Below are positions 9,038 through 16,482 of a stretch of DNA of 64,000 nucleotides, piece by piece. Position 1 is the first letter of the stretch, and each line of letters opens with the position of its first letter. The translations under genes were made by a program, and so were the position numbers. The notes under the pieces are model-generated. The model saw only the letters and a list, made by a program, of their open reading frames with translations. It was not told the origin of the DNA and did not search any database. This DNA comes from Pelagibius sp037652055 (lineage in GTDB: Bacteria > Pseudomonadota > Alphaproteobacteria > Kiloniellales > Kiloniellaceae): the NCBI RefSeq assembly GCF_037652055.1, contig NZ_JBBKAH010000003.1, positions 434,001 through 498,000 of the forward strand, given 5' to 3'.

Positions 9038-9077
9038 GTTCCTGTTTTGTTCTAAAGAACCCTAGGCGAAGAGTCAA
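9038..9077 (-). promoter_or_regulatory. SOS promoter with alphaproteobacterial LexA box upstream of imuA
   Basis: 9038-9052 reads GTTC-CTGTTTT-GTTC, an exact match to the alphaproteobacterial LexA operator GTTC-N7-GTTC. On the minus strand a -35 hexamer TTGACT (9077-9072) is separated by exactly 17 bases from a -10-like TAGAAC (9054-9049). The LexA box therefore covers the -10 region, as expected for repression. A perfect 12-base palindrome GTTCTAAAGAAC (9049-9060) overlaps its distal half. Confidence 0.85.
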
Positions 9078-9430
9078 GGTTGGGGAGTCCCAATCAGCCA
9101 TTACAGCATGGAGCCGGCACTAAGTCCCGAAGGCAACCCCGTATGCAGAACATATACCTACGCCACGACCACAAAGAGCCGGCCTCCAATTCGCCTAGAA
9201 GGAAGGAACGTCCGCACCAAAAAGGCGGTACAAGATTTGGAGGATAACCATATAGCATTGATTTACATAGATATTTATCAGAGCTCACAATGCCAAGCCT
9301 AGCCATAATGAGGATTCCTCATAAAAAAAGGCAGCCCGCAGTTTTGTTTGCGGAAACAAGAAAACATTTTTTGACCTGGCGGCGAATCGCCCCTATCATG
9401 CCGGCATGCCAGCACGAGGAGGGACCTCCA
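9078..9430. other. Intergenic low-GC stretch, no supported gene
   Basis: This stretch is clearly more AT-rich than the flanks. Short open frames exist on both strands but none has a good ribosome site or a recognisable product. A perfect palindrome centred on ATGAGGATTCCTCAT (9308-9322), followed by an A-run, lies about 110 bases before the next gene and could be an operator. It probably holds the promoter for the gene starting at 9431. Confidence 0.5.
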
Positions 9431-10261
9431 ATGACGGAAGAACAGACCAAAAGTGAAACGTCTGCCAATGAGGCCAGCGACAATAGACGCGAGCAATCGA
9501 CGATTGCCTTCCCTTATCTCGACCTGGATGCAGCAGTAGAAGTGGCGAACGCCGTCTATAATCGTAGCGGCCTAAGCGGATGCGACCTCGACGAACTTGC
9601 CGCCGAAATGAAGCAAACCATGAGCGGCGCTTTTCGCCTTAAGACCGGCACGGCGAGAACTTTTGAACTGGTGGAGCGAGAAGGCAAAAGCACTGTCAAG
9701 CTCACCAACCTAGGAAGACAAATCGTTATGGCCGACACTGAACGTGCGGCTAGAGCGGAAGCCTTCTTGCGTGTGCCGCTATACGCCGAAATCTACGAAA
9801 AGTACAAAGGACACCTCCTTCCCCCGGCCAAAGCCCTTGAGCGGGAGATGCAAAGCCTGGGCGTTGCAAGAAAGCAGACCGACAAGGCACGACAAGCCTT
9901 TGAACGTTCCGCCAGACAAGCCGGCTATTTCGAAGGAGGAGACGACCGGCTTGTTCGACCACGCATGGGCCCCGGGCAGGAAAAGTTTGGTGAAAAGAAT
10001 AACGAACCTTCAAGCCATGCCGAAACGACGGTAGCTGTCGATGGCAACAATGGAAGGAACAGTGGGGAGGTCACCACCGGCAAAAACCATCCTCTAATCC
10101 AAGGCCTCCTCATGACCCTACCTGAACCCGGAGAGAACTGGGACGCAGAGGGCCGGGCCTCGTGGCTGAGAATGGCCGCTTCAATCTTCGACATGATCTA
10201 TACCGGCACTTCATCGTCGGTGGTGATTCAAACGACTAAAAAAACGGCGGCCGATCAATGA
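9431..10261 (+). CDS. Hypothetical protein, DUF5343-like (winged-helix plus alpha region)
   Basis: 276 residues from the ATG preceded by GAGGAGGGACC; an in-frame upstream ATG at 9290 lacks a ribosome site. Residues about 25-110 (FPYLDLDAAVEVANAVYNRSGLSGCDLDELAAEMKQ..., then FELVEREGKSTVKLTNLGRQIVM) read like a winged helix. The next segment (RAEAFLRVPLYAEIYEKYKGHLLP...LGVARKQTDKARQAFERSARQAGYF) is the second half of the DUF5343-type pattern. No enzymatic motif is visible. Codon use is less GC-biased than the neighbours, suggesting transfer. The stop codon sits inside a terminator hairpin. Confidence 0.7.
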   Translation: MTEEQTKSETSANEASDNRREQSTIAFPYLDLDAAVEVANAVYNRSGLSGCDLDELAAEMKQTMSGAFRLKTGTARTFELVEREGKSTVKLTNLGRQIVMADTERAARAEAFLRVPLYAEIYEKYKGHLLPPAKALEREMQSLGVARKQTDKARQAFERSARQAGYFEGGDDRLVRPRMGPGQEKFGEKNNEPSSHAETTVAVDGNNGRNSGEVTTGKNHPLIQGLLMTLPEPGENWDAEGRASWLRMAASIFDMIYTGTSSSVVIQTTKKTAADQ

Positions 10262-10275
10262 TCGACCGCCGTTTC
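10241..10275 (+). terminator. Hairpin at the end of the DUF5343-like gene
   Basis: AAACGGCGGCCGATCA pairs with TGATCGACCGCCGTTT across the stop codon. It is a long, nearly perfect inverted repeat with an A-run on the left and a short T-run (GTTTC) on the right, so it could work in either direction. Confidence 0.65.
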
Positions 10276-10347
10276 GAACTCCCTGGCTCACGCGGCAATC
10301 CTTGGCCGGATCGCGTGAAGCCCATCCCGGAGGAAAGGAGGTGCGCC

Positions 10348-10383
10348 ATGTGGTCCATGGCCCGGACATTAGCGCATAGCTAA
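10348..10383 (+). other. Tiny ORF (11 codons) behind an unusually strong ribosome-binding site
   Basis: The sequence GGAGGAAAGGAGGTG lies immediately upstream of ATG 10348, an almost ideal and doubled Shine-Dalgarno in a region otherwise without genes. The frame reads MWSMARTLAHS and stops. About 20 bases downstream, GGCGGGTCGC and GCGGCTCGCC can pair as an RNA hairpin using two G-U pairs. It could be a leader peptide, a small toxic peptide, or part of a structured RNA. Translation is inferred only from the ribosome site. Confidence 0.35.
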
Positions 10384-10470
10384 GGACCGGGGGCGGGTCG
10401 CTTTGCGGCTCGCCCACGGTTCCAATTTCTACGCCCCAAAGCTTAACAAGTCAAAGTTGGAACACAGATC

Positions 10471-10626
10471 ATGGCTAAGAGGCCAACCCCAAAACAAACG
10501 TCACCGAAAGTATCCACCCTAGCCTCCAAGGTCCTGTCCGGAAGCGTCAAACCGACGCCAAAGCAGATCAAAACCCTAGCGGCAACTGCTCTAGGCCAAG
10601 ACCAAACGAAAGGGCAGCGAAAGTAG
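10471..10626 (+). CDS. Small basic hypothetical protein (51 residues)
   Basis: A 51-codon frame beginning MAKRPTPKQ and ending in GQRK. It contains a visible internal near-duplication: TPKQ...VSTLASKVLSG followed by TPKQIKTLAATALGQ. It is rich in Lys, Thr and Ala with no Cys, so a small helical, basic and possibly nucleic-acid-associated protein is plausible. The ribosome site (GGAAC) is weak. Short proteins of this type are found as unexplained hypotheticals in alphaproteobacteria; the function is not known. Confidence 0.5.
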   Translation: MAKRPTPKQTSPKVSTLASKVLSGSVKPTPKQIKTLAATALGQDQTKGQRK

Positions 10627-10718
10627 CTCTTTCCCAGAGTGGGGCAGAGGTAGAGTGCAGGTGCCTCAGAAACGGGGCACCTGCACAACTGCTCTGATCT
10701 AAAAATCAAGATGGGAGC

Positions 10719-10800
10719 ATCCCCCTCACCCAGCTTCGCCTAAGCGCGAGCGGCGTTCGCGCAAAGCTCCGCGTCCCTCTCCCCAATGGGGCGAAGGAAA
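10719..10800. repeat. Dispersed palindromic repeat, family A, half copy
   Basis: It reads CATCCCCCTCACCCAGCTTCG followed by TAAGCGCGAGCGGCGTTCGCGC and CCCTCTCCCC, matching the left half of the full copies at 5793 and 6301. The right arm (GGAGCTGGGTGAGGGG) is missing. Confidence 0.7.
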
Positions 10801-10828
10801 GAATGCACGACCGCCGCCACCTTCCTCC

Positions 10829-10928
10829 GCTGTCATTGCCGGACTTGATCCGGCAATCCATGGCGACGCTTCTCCGGTTCCAGCGAACGGAGGGATGGAT
10901 CCTCGGGTCAAGCCCGAGGATGACAGCG
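10829..10928. repeat. Dispersed palindromic repeat, family B, copy 1
   Basis: GCTGTCATTGCCGGACTTGAT at the left pairs in outline with GGTCAAGCCCGAGGATGACAGC at the right. Each arm is itself a small hairpin (CCGGACTTGATCCGG; CTCGGGTCAAGCCCGAG). This is the common alphaproteobacterial 'GTCAT-CCCGG' type of intergenic repeat. Related copies lie at 11689-11852 and 28710-28802. Confidence 0.75.
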
Positions 10929-11041
10929 GGAGCGTGAGGACAGCGGGGGTATGACAGCAGGCGTGTGGGGAGAAGGCTTTGGTCCTTGTGGCGGTCTGGG
11001 CTAACCTCGCGGGCATTTCAGCCCTTCGGAGCCTCACCCCC

Positions 11042-11665
11042 ATGACCCCCGAATTCCTCGCCACGTCCATCGTCGTCATTCTGCTGCCGGGGACCGGTGT
11101 GCTCTACACTCTGACTTTCGGCCTCTCGCGCGGGTGGCGGGCGAGCGTCATCGCGGCCTTCGGCTGCACGCTGGGGATCCTGCCGCACATCGGGGCGAGC
11201 GTCGTCGGGCTGGCGGCGCTGCTGCACAGCTCGGCGCTGGCGTTCCAGGTGGTGAAGTATGTCGGCGTCGCCTACCTGCTCTACATGGCCTGGTCCATCG
11301 CGCGCGAGGGCGGCGCGCTGGACGTCAGTGATGAGAGCGCGGCACGGCATGCGGGCACGTCAGGCGCGCGCATCGTCGCAAACGGCTTCCTGCTGAACAT
11401 CCTCAATCCCAAACTGTCGCTGTTCTTCCTCGCCTTCCTGCCGCAGTTCGTGCCGGCGACGGCGTTGCACCCCACAGCGACCATGCTGGAGCTGGGCGGC
11501 GTCTTCATGGCGCTCACCTTCGTCGTTTTCGTCGGCTACGGCGCCTTTGCCTCGGCGGCGCGTCGCTACGTGATCTCGCGGCCGCGGGTCATGCGCTGGC
11601 TGCGGCGCGGCTTTGCCGGCGCTTTCGGCGTGCTGGGCGTGCGGCTGGCGCTGGCGGAGAGATAG
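11042..11665 (+). CDS. LysE/RhtB family exporter
   Basis: 207 residues with about six hydrophobic segments. The family pattern is present: the N-terminal helix ending IVVILLPGTGVLYTLTFGLSRGWRAS (the PGP-like motif is PGTG here), ALAFQVVKYVGVAYLLYMAW, and GFLLNILNPKLSLFFLAFLPQFV. LysE/RhtB proteins export amino acids such as homoserine or threonine, but the substrate cannot be read from sequence. I chose the ATG at 11042 because it begins just before the first membrane helix. Repeats on both sides suggest a single-gene transcript. Confidence 0.88.
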   Translation: MTPEFLATSIVVILLPGTGVLYTLTFGLSRGWRASVIAAFGCTLGILPHIGASVVGLAALLHSSALAFQVVKYVGVAYLLYMAWSIAREGGALDVSDESAARHAGTSGARIVANGFLLNILNPKLSLFFLAFLPQFVPATALHPTATMLELGGVFMALTFVVFVGYGAFASAARRYVISRPRVMRWLRRGFAGAFGVLGVRLALAER

Positions 11666-11688
11666 GGACTCGCCCCTGCCACACTCAA

Positions 11689-11852
11689 GGCTGTCGTCCC
11701 GGGGCTTGACCCCGCGACCCAATGCCTTAGCCGATCAATCAATTGTCGGCAGAAAACTCTCCGTTCTTGCGGCTGGCGGGGTGCGGTCATTACACCCCAT
11801 CATCACGCAGCGACGCCAATGGGCCCCGGGGTCAAGCCCCGGGGCGACAACG
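11689..11852. repeat. Dispersed palindromic repeat, family B, copy 2 (arms widely separated)
   Basis: The left arm GGCTGTCGTCCCGGGGCTTGA and the right arm GGTCAAGCCCCGGGGCGACA are clear members of the same family. Here they are about 85 bases apart instead of about 25 as in the 28.7-kb copy. The extra central DNA shows no gene and may be an insertion into the repeat. Confidence 0.7.
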
Positions 11853-11923
11853 GTGTGTATAGACTTCGAGATAATCACGAGGACGCGATTTTACGTCCCG
11901 CCCAGATACACCGGACAGCCCGC

Positions 11924-12139
11924 TCACTGCAGCGGGAAGGACCGGCCCAGCGAACGCGCCACGTCCTCGCGCGTGATGCCGATGTCCCGCAGCAGGTAGT
12001 CGTCCAGTTCCATGAGGTGGTGCAGCTCGTTGCGGCGCCGGTGCCAGCGGAGCAGCGCGTGCCACAGGCCGCGCAGGCCGCCGGGGAAGGTGCCTGCCGC
12101 GGCGGTGCGGGACGAGAGACCGGGATTGAACGTCGCCAT
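11924..12139 (-). CDS. DUF1127 domain protein
   Basis: 71 residues. The C-terminal part (NELHHLMELDDYLLRDIGITREDVARSLG) is the DUF1127 signature, an Arg-rich short helical motif widespread in alphaproteobacteria. Small DUF1127 proteins have been linked to RNA and phosphate metabolism in some species. The present protein adds a 30-residue N-terminal extension. It is monocistronic and converges toward the repeat block at 11.7 kb. Confidence 0.85.
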   Translation of the reverse strand: MATFNPGLSSRTAAAGTFPGGLRGLWHALLRWHRRRNELHHLMELDDYLLRDIGITREDVARSLGRSFPLQ

Positions 12140-12357
12140 GATTGCCTTCTTTCGCCACGCGGGCGCAGTGCAAGGGATCCAGGCTCTTCCTCTAGACGCT
12201 TTGCGTTGCGTCGTGATGTCGCTTCAGGGCCATCAGGGTTTCAATTGTTGCCCGACGGTGACAGGCTTGACGGGCGATCACAGAAGCTCGCGCGGCACGG
12301 CGGTTTCGCCTATCTTCGCCCGCGCAGAAAAAATCCACCGCAGGGGAAGTGCCAGCC

Positions 12358-13362
12358 ATGCAGAAACGCCAGCTTGGGCCCGGGGGGCCGAGCGTGTCGG
12401 CCGTCGGGATCGGCGCCATGTCGTTCACCAGCTTCTACGGCCCGACCAGCGAGGCAGAGTCGCACGCCATCCTGACGGCCGCGCTCGATCTCGGCATCGA
12501 CCACCTCGACACCTCCAACGTCTACGGCATGGGCCTTTCCGAGCGCGTCATCGGCAGTTTCCTCGCCAAGCAGGGCAAGGCGAAGGACGGCCTCTTCCGC
12601 ATCGCCACCAAGGCCGGCATCCGGCGCGACAAGGAAACCGGCAAGCGCGGCTTCGACAATTCGCCCGAACACCTGGAAGCGGAACTGGACGCCAGCCTGC
12701 AGCGCCTGGGCGTCGAGGCGGTGGACCTGTTCTACGTGCACCGGCGCGACCCGCGCATCCCCATCGAGGAGGTCGCCGGCACGCTGGCCGGCTTCATCGC
12801 CGCCGGCAAGATCCACGCCTTCGGCTTCTCCGAGATCGCGCCGGCCTCGCTGCGCCGCGCGGCGGTGGAGCATCCGGTCGCCGCGGTGCAGTCGGAATAC
12901 TCGCTGCAGACCCGCTCGCCGGAACTCGGCCTGGTGCAGAGCTGCGAGCGGCTGGGGGCGAGTCTGGTCGCCTTCTCGCCGGTCGGCCGCGGCCTCTTGA
13001 CCGACACGCCGCCGACGCCGGAGAAGATCGCCGGCGCCGACTTCTACAAGGCGAACCCGCGCTTCACCGAGCCGAACTACACCGCCAACCTGGCGATCAC
13101 CGAGAGCTTCCGCAGGCTGGCGGCGGAGCTGGGCACGAGCGCGGCGGCGCTGGCCATCGCCTGGCTGCTGCACCGCAGCCCGGCGGTCATCGCGATCCCC
13201 GGCACCCGCTCGGTCGCGCACCTGGAACAGCTGGCCGCCGGCGGCGCCCTGGCGCTGACCGAAGCCGACCTCGACCGCATCGAGACGGTGCTGCCGGTCG
13301 GCTGGGCCCACGGCGACCGCTACAGCGAGGCGCAGTGGATCGGGCCGGAGCGCTACTGCTAG
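12358..13362 (+). CDS. Aldo/keto reductase
   Basis: 334 residues from ATG 12358, which is well spaced from AGGGGAAG (a GTG nine bases earlier is possible). The AKR barrel is plain: MQKRQLGPGGPSVSAVGIGAMSF, the catalytic Asp/Tyr segment LGIDHLDTSNVYGMGLSERVIG, Lys in IATKAGI, His in FYVHRRDP, and the C-terminal NADP-binding region AVIAIPGTRSVAHLEQ. It should reduce aldehydes or ketones with NADPH in the cytosol. The subfamily resembles the YakC/AKR13-like 'general' group, and the substrate is unknown. A strong hairpin follows the stop codon. Confidence 0.92.
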   Translation: MQKRQLGPGGPSVSAVGIGAMSFTSFYGPTSEAESHAILTAALDLGIDHLDTSNVYGMGLSERVIGSFLAKQGKAKDGLFRIATKAGIRRDKETGKRGFDNSPEHLEAELDASLQRLGVEAVDLFYVHRRDPRIPIEEVAGTLAGFIAAGKIHAFGFSEIAPASLRRAAVEHPVAAVQSEYSLQTRSPELGLVQSCERLGASLVAFSPVGRGLLTDTPPTPEKIAGADFYKANPRFTEPNYTANLAITESFRRLAAELGTSAAALAIAWLLHRSPAVIAIPGTRSVAHLEQLAAGGALALTEADLDRIETVLPVGWAHGDRYSEAQWIGPERYC

Positions 13363-13390
13363 AGGGAACGGCAAGGTTTAAAACAACAAG

Positions 13391-13422
13391 AAGCCCGGCA
13401 GCGCGTTTGCACTGCCGGGCGT
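13391..13422 (+). terminator. Terminator-like hairpin after the aldo/keto reductase
   Basis: GCCCGGCAG (13393-13401) pairs perfectly with CTGCCGGGC (13412-13420), with a loop of about 10 bases. The T-run is poor (GTTCCTG). It lies between convergent genes and may serve both. Confidence 0.6.
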
Positions 13423-13476
13423 TCCTGTCGTCACCGCCCCGAGAGGCGGGACTCCGCCGAATAAACGGCGTGCGCG

Positions 13477-14362
13477 TTACGAGGCCTCGCCAAGGGCATC
13501 ATCCCAGAAGCCCTCGACCTCGTCGTTACGCTCGCCGGTTGCGAGCTGCGAGCGCAGGCTGTCGTCGACGCGCGGCGCGTCGCTGAAGGCCTCCTTGCTC
13601 ACGTCCAGCACGAAGGTGTCGCGATAGGGCGCGGCGGTCACCTTGAGGTCGCTCCAGGGTACCGGCACCTCTTCCTCGCCGAAGCCGATAAAGCCGCCGG
13701 TCGAGACGATCACGTAGCGAATCTCGCCGCTCGCGCCGATGACGACGTCCTCGATGTCGCCGAGATCCTCGTCACGCATGTTGCGCAGATCGCCGCCGAT
13801 GATCTCGCCGGCGCGCAGGGGCTGATCGAGCGCCGTAACCTTGGTGGCGTCAGAGAGGAAGGTCTCGCGCCACTGCGCCATTCCGGCGCGGTCGGCATTC
13901 GCCGCTGCGCATCGCGGTTTCGTAACGCTTGGCCATGTCCTCGACGGCCGCCGCAACCTGCTGACAGCCCTGATCATAGCCGGTCTGCGCCATGACGAAG
14001 CCCGCACGCATCAAGGCGTGCATGTCCGCGCGCGGAGTCGTGCGAAGCGGACGCGTCAGTGCGGCAGAGGTCCCGGCTCCATCGGTCGCCGCGGGTGCCA
14101 TCGTGCGATAGGCGGTGCCGTAGGCGCCGTAACCGCGCGGCCCGGGCTGGCCGTAGCCGGCCCCGGCGAGCCGCTGGTCCAATTGCTCAAGCCGGTCGAG
14201 ACAGGCGCGCCCTTCCTGCGAAGGCTGCTGCATCTCGCCCTGCCTATTCTGCATCTGGGTCTGTGTCTGGTCCTGCTGAGCCATCGCGGGAGCCCCCGCA
14301 AGGCCAGCGACGAGGGCGACGCTGGCCAAGCCACAGCTGGAAAGCATTGCGAGTCTTGTCAT
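13477..14362 (-). pseudogene. Exported PRC-barrel protein, apparently split by a frameshift
   Basis: One reading frame starts at 14362 with a signal peptide (MTRLAM...LAGAPAMAQ) and continues through a Gln-rich linker and a helical region (ACLDRLEQLDQRLAGAGYG...GCQQVAAAVEDMAKRYETAMRSGE). It then runs into about 15 meaningless residues. The +1 frame resumes at once with a PRC-barrel (TALDQPLRAGEIIGGDLRNMRDEDLGDIEDVVIGASGEIRYVIVSTGGFIGFGEEEVPVPW) ending at 13477. Proteins joining these two parts in one chain are familiar in this group, so one base appears inserted (or two lost) near 13890-13930. It may be a real lesion or a sequence error. The alternative is two overlapping genes, but the downstream part lacks a credible start. 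Confidence 0.65.
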
Positions 14363-14443
14363 GGTCTCTCTCCTCCTTTGCGTTGTCTCGAATCGCGTTG
14401 CTGTGTAGGCCAACGTGGCACCGCGCCAAATGTTTCGTCGCAA

Positions 14444-14884
14444 TCAGGAATTCAGCACCGCCACCGCCTCGACCTCGAAGAGCATGCCGTCGAGGGCGAG
14501 CCGCGGCACCGGGATCAGCGTGCAGGCCGGCTTCATGCTGTCCTTGCCAAGGGCGCGGTCCTGCTCCTCACCGAAGATATGCAACCGCTCCTCGCTGTGA
14601 TCGACCACCAGCACGGTGAGCTTGGCGATGTCTGCGGGGCCCGCGCCCGCCGCCTCCAGCGCCACCAGCAGGTTGGCGAAGGCCTGGCGGACCTGGCCAC
14701 GGAAGTCCGCGGGTAGCCTGCCCTCCCTGTCCTCGCCACCCTGCCCGGCCGGCAGGACCAGCCGCGCGCCGGGCCGCAGAGCCGCCAGGTGCGAGTAGCC
14801 GTTGGGCGCCGGATCGTAGAGCCCCGCCGGGTTGCTGAGGACGAAGGCGGGGCGTTCGCCGGGCTGGGGCTGTCGCTGCGTCAT
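14444..14884 (-). CDS. RidA family (YjgF/UK114) protein
   Basis: 146 residues starting at ATG 14884 behind GGAGACAATCC. The fold is recognisable: SNPAGLYDPAPNGYSHLAALRPGARLVLPAGQGG, then DFRGQVRQAFANLLVALEAAGAGPADIAKLTVLVVDHSEE, and CTLIPVPRLALDGMLFEVEAVAVL with the conserved Arg of the intersubunit site. Family members hydrolyse reactive enamine/imine intermediates. This one belongs to the less canonical RidA-like subfamilies, so its substrate is open. It is transcribed away from the peroxidase gene. Confidence 0.85.
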   Translation of the reverse strand: MTQRQPQPGERPAFVLSNPAGLYDPAPNGYSHLAALRPGARLVLPAGQGGEDREGRLPADFRGQVRQAFANLLVALEAAGAGPADIAKLTVLVVDHSEERLHIFGEEQDRALGKDSMKPACTLIPVPRLALDGMLFEVEAVAVLNS

Positions 14885-15025
14885 GGATTGTCTCCTGGGC
14901 TGTCGTGGATTGAAACCTGCCGAGAAGCTGGGACACCGCGGCGGCGCTGACAAACGACGAAGTTTCATAGGACGGATTAATCGGGCTCACGCCCGGACCG
15001 GCCGGGCTCAGGCCGGGGCCTGCCC

Positions 15026-15043
15026 CCTTGACCCACATCAAGG
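15026..15043. promoter_or_regulatory. Fnr/FixK-type box upstream of the di-haem peroxidase
   Basis: CCTTGA-CCCACA-TCAAGG is a perfect palindrome with the Fnr/FixK core TTGA-N6-TCAA. Its centre (15034.5) predicts a class-II transcription start near 15076. That lies downstream of the first in-frame ATGs (15054, 15060) but upstream of ATG 15126, which begins a clean signal peptide. Confidence 0.65.
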
Positions 15044-15125
15044 CGCCTGCGATATGAAGATGATACGCATTCGCACCACATGGCGCCCCACGGCGCCGCT
15101 ACCGAAAACACTGATCGCGAAACCG

Positions 15126-16307
15126 ATGAAACGGCGCCCGTTCCTGCTGATCCTCCTTCCCGCCTGCGCCCTGGCCGCGGGCGGGCTGGCCGTGCTCGAC
15201 AGCGGCCGCGCCGCCGACGCCGGCAAGCCCTTCCCTTCGGTGGAGGCCTTGGGCGAAGCGCTGTTCCACGACCCCAATCTCTCCAAGAACCGCAGCCAGT
15301 CCTGCGCCACCTGCCACAACCCGGACTTCGCCTTCGTCGATCCGCGCGAGACCGAAGCCGGCCTGGCGGTTTCCCTAGGCGACGACGGCCGCTCCCTGGG
15401 CGACCGCAACGCGCCGAGCGCCGCCTACGCGCGCTTCTCGCCACCCTTCCACCGCGACGCCGAGGGCCGCTACGTCGGCGGCCAGTTCCTCGACGGCCGC
15501 GAGCCGGGCCTTGCGGGCCAGGCCGGCGGGCCGCCGCTGAACCCCATCGAGATGGGCATGGCGGACAAGGACAGCGTGGTCGCGCGGCTGCGCGAGAACC
15601 CGCGCTACGTCGAAGCCTTCAAGAGTTTCTATGGCGGGAATGTCTTCAGCGAGACGGATGCCGCCTACAAGGCGATGACGCAGAGCATCGCCGCCTTCGA
15701 GGAGACGCCGGTCTTTGCGCCCTTCGATTCGAAATACGACCGCTTCCTGCGCGGCGAGGCCGAGCTGAGCGACCAGGAGGAACTGGGGCGGCTGCTGTTC
15801 TTTTCCCAGCAGTTCACCAACTGCAACCTCTGCCACCAACTGCGCACGTCAGCGATCGATCCGCAGGAGACCTTCTCCAACTACCAGTACCACAACATCG
15901 GCATTCCAAAGAACGCCGCGGTGCGCCGGCTGAACGGCAGCGCGGAGGACTTCATCGACCACGGCCTGCTGCAGAACCCCGCCGTCGACGACCCCGCCGA
16001 GGACGGCAAGTTCAAGGTACCAAGCCTGCGCAACGTCGCCGTGACCGGGCCCTATATGCACAACGGCGTGTTCAAAGATCTGCGCACGGCGGTGCTGTTC
16101 TACAACAAGTACAACAGCAAAAGCGCCAAGCGCCAGATCAACCCGGAAACCGGCGACACCTGGGGCGACCCGGAGGTGCCGCAGAACCTCTCCCTGGAGG
16201 AACTGACCCATGGGCCCGCCCTGGACGACAAGCGCATCGACGCCCTGGTCGCCTTCCTGAAGACCCTCACCGACCAGCGCTACGAACACTTGCTGACAGA
16301 GCCATGA
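15126..16307 (+). CDS. Di-haem cytochrome c peroxidase / MauG family protein
   Basis: 393 residues from ATG 15126. A hydrophobic signal peptide (MKRRPFLLILLPACALAAGG) is followed by two CXXCH haem sites, CATCH (60-64) and CNLCH (233-237). Between and after them are PPLNPIEMGM, TQSIAAFEETPVF and FKVPSLRNVAVTGPYMHNGVF with the C-terminal haem ligand region. This is the bacterial cytochrome c peroxidase/MauG fold, acting in the periplasm on H2O2 or as an oxidase of a partner. Upstream ATGs at 15054/15060 would bury the signal peptide and conflict with the Fnr-type box. No methylamine or cytochrome maturation genes adjoin it. Confidence 0.9.
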   Translation: MKRRPFLLILLPACALAAGGLAVLDSGRAADAGKPFPSVEALGEALFHDPNLSKNRSQSCATCHNPDFAFVDPRETEAGLAVSLGDDGRSLGDRNAPSAAYARFSPPFHRDAEGRYVGGQFLDGREPGLAGQAGGPPLNPIEMGMADKDSVVARLRENPRYVEAFKSFYGGNVFSETDAAYKAMTQSIAAFEETPVFAPFDSKYDRFLRGEAELSDQEELGRLLFFSQQFTNCNLCHQLRTSAIDPQETFSNYQYHNIGIPKNAAVRRLNGSAEDFIDHGLLQNPAVDDPAEDGKFKVPSLRNVAVTGPYMHNGVFKDLRTAVLFYNKYNSKSAKRQINPETGDTWGDPEVPQNLSLEELTHGPALDDKRIDALVAFLKTLTDQRYEHLLTEP

Positions 16308-16374
16308 GGCCTGTTCCGCGCGGCTTGGTCCGCGACGCCTGATCCGCTGATCGCGCGCCGGTCCCTAAACGTAA

Positions 16375-16409
16375 CGGCGGCGAACAGGCCTGTCGCCGGT
16401 CCGCCGCCG
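16375..16409. terminator. Hairpin between convergent genes
   Basis: CGGCGGC (16375-16381) pairs with GCCGCCG (16403-16409), and an inner GGCGA/CGCC arm can extend it. It lies between the peroxidase gene and the converging DUF4142-PRC gene. Without a long T-run, this is a weak call. Confidence 0.4.
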
Positions 16410-16482
16410 CTTTACTCTAGACTGTCGCAGCCTTCGCTGGCGCCGGAGTACCCCGGCGGCAGGCGCTACGTCCGTCAGACCA

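Noticed and set aside
9094..9306. 70-codon minus-strand frame and an overlapping plus-strand frame in the low-GC gap
   Set aside because: No ribosome-binding site, no recognisable product, and both occupy the same bases; not supported as genes.
10321..10420. Hok/Sok-like toxin-antitoxin reading of the strong-ribosome-site ORF
   Set aside because: The 11-codon product lacks a membrane-spanning stretch and no antisense promoter could be identified, so I only report it as an unexplained signal.
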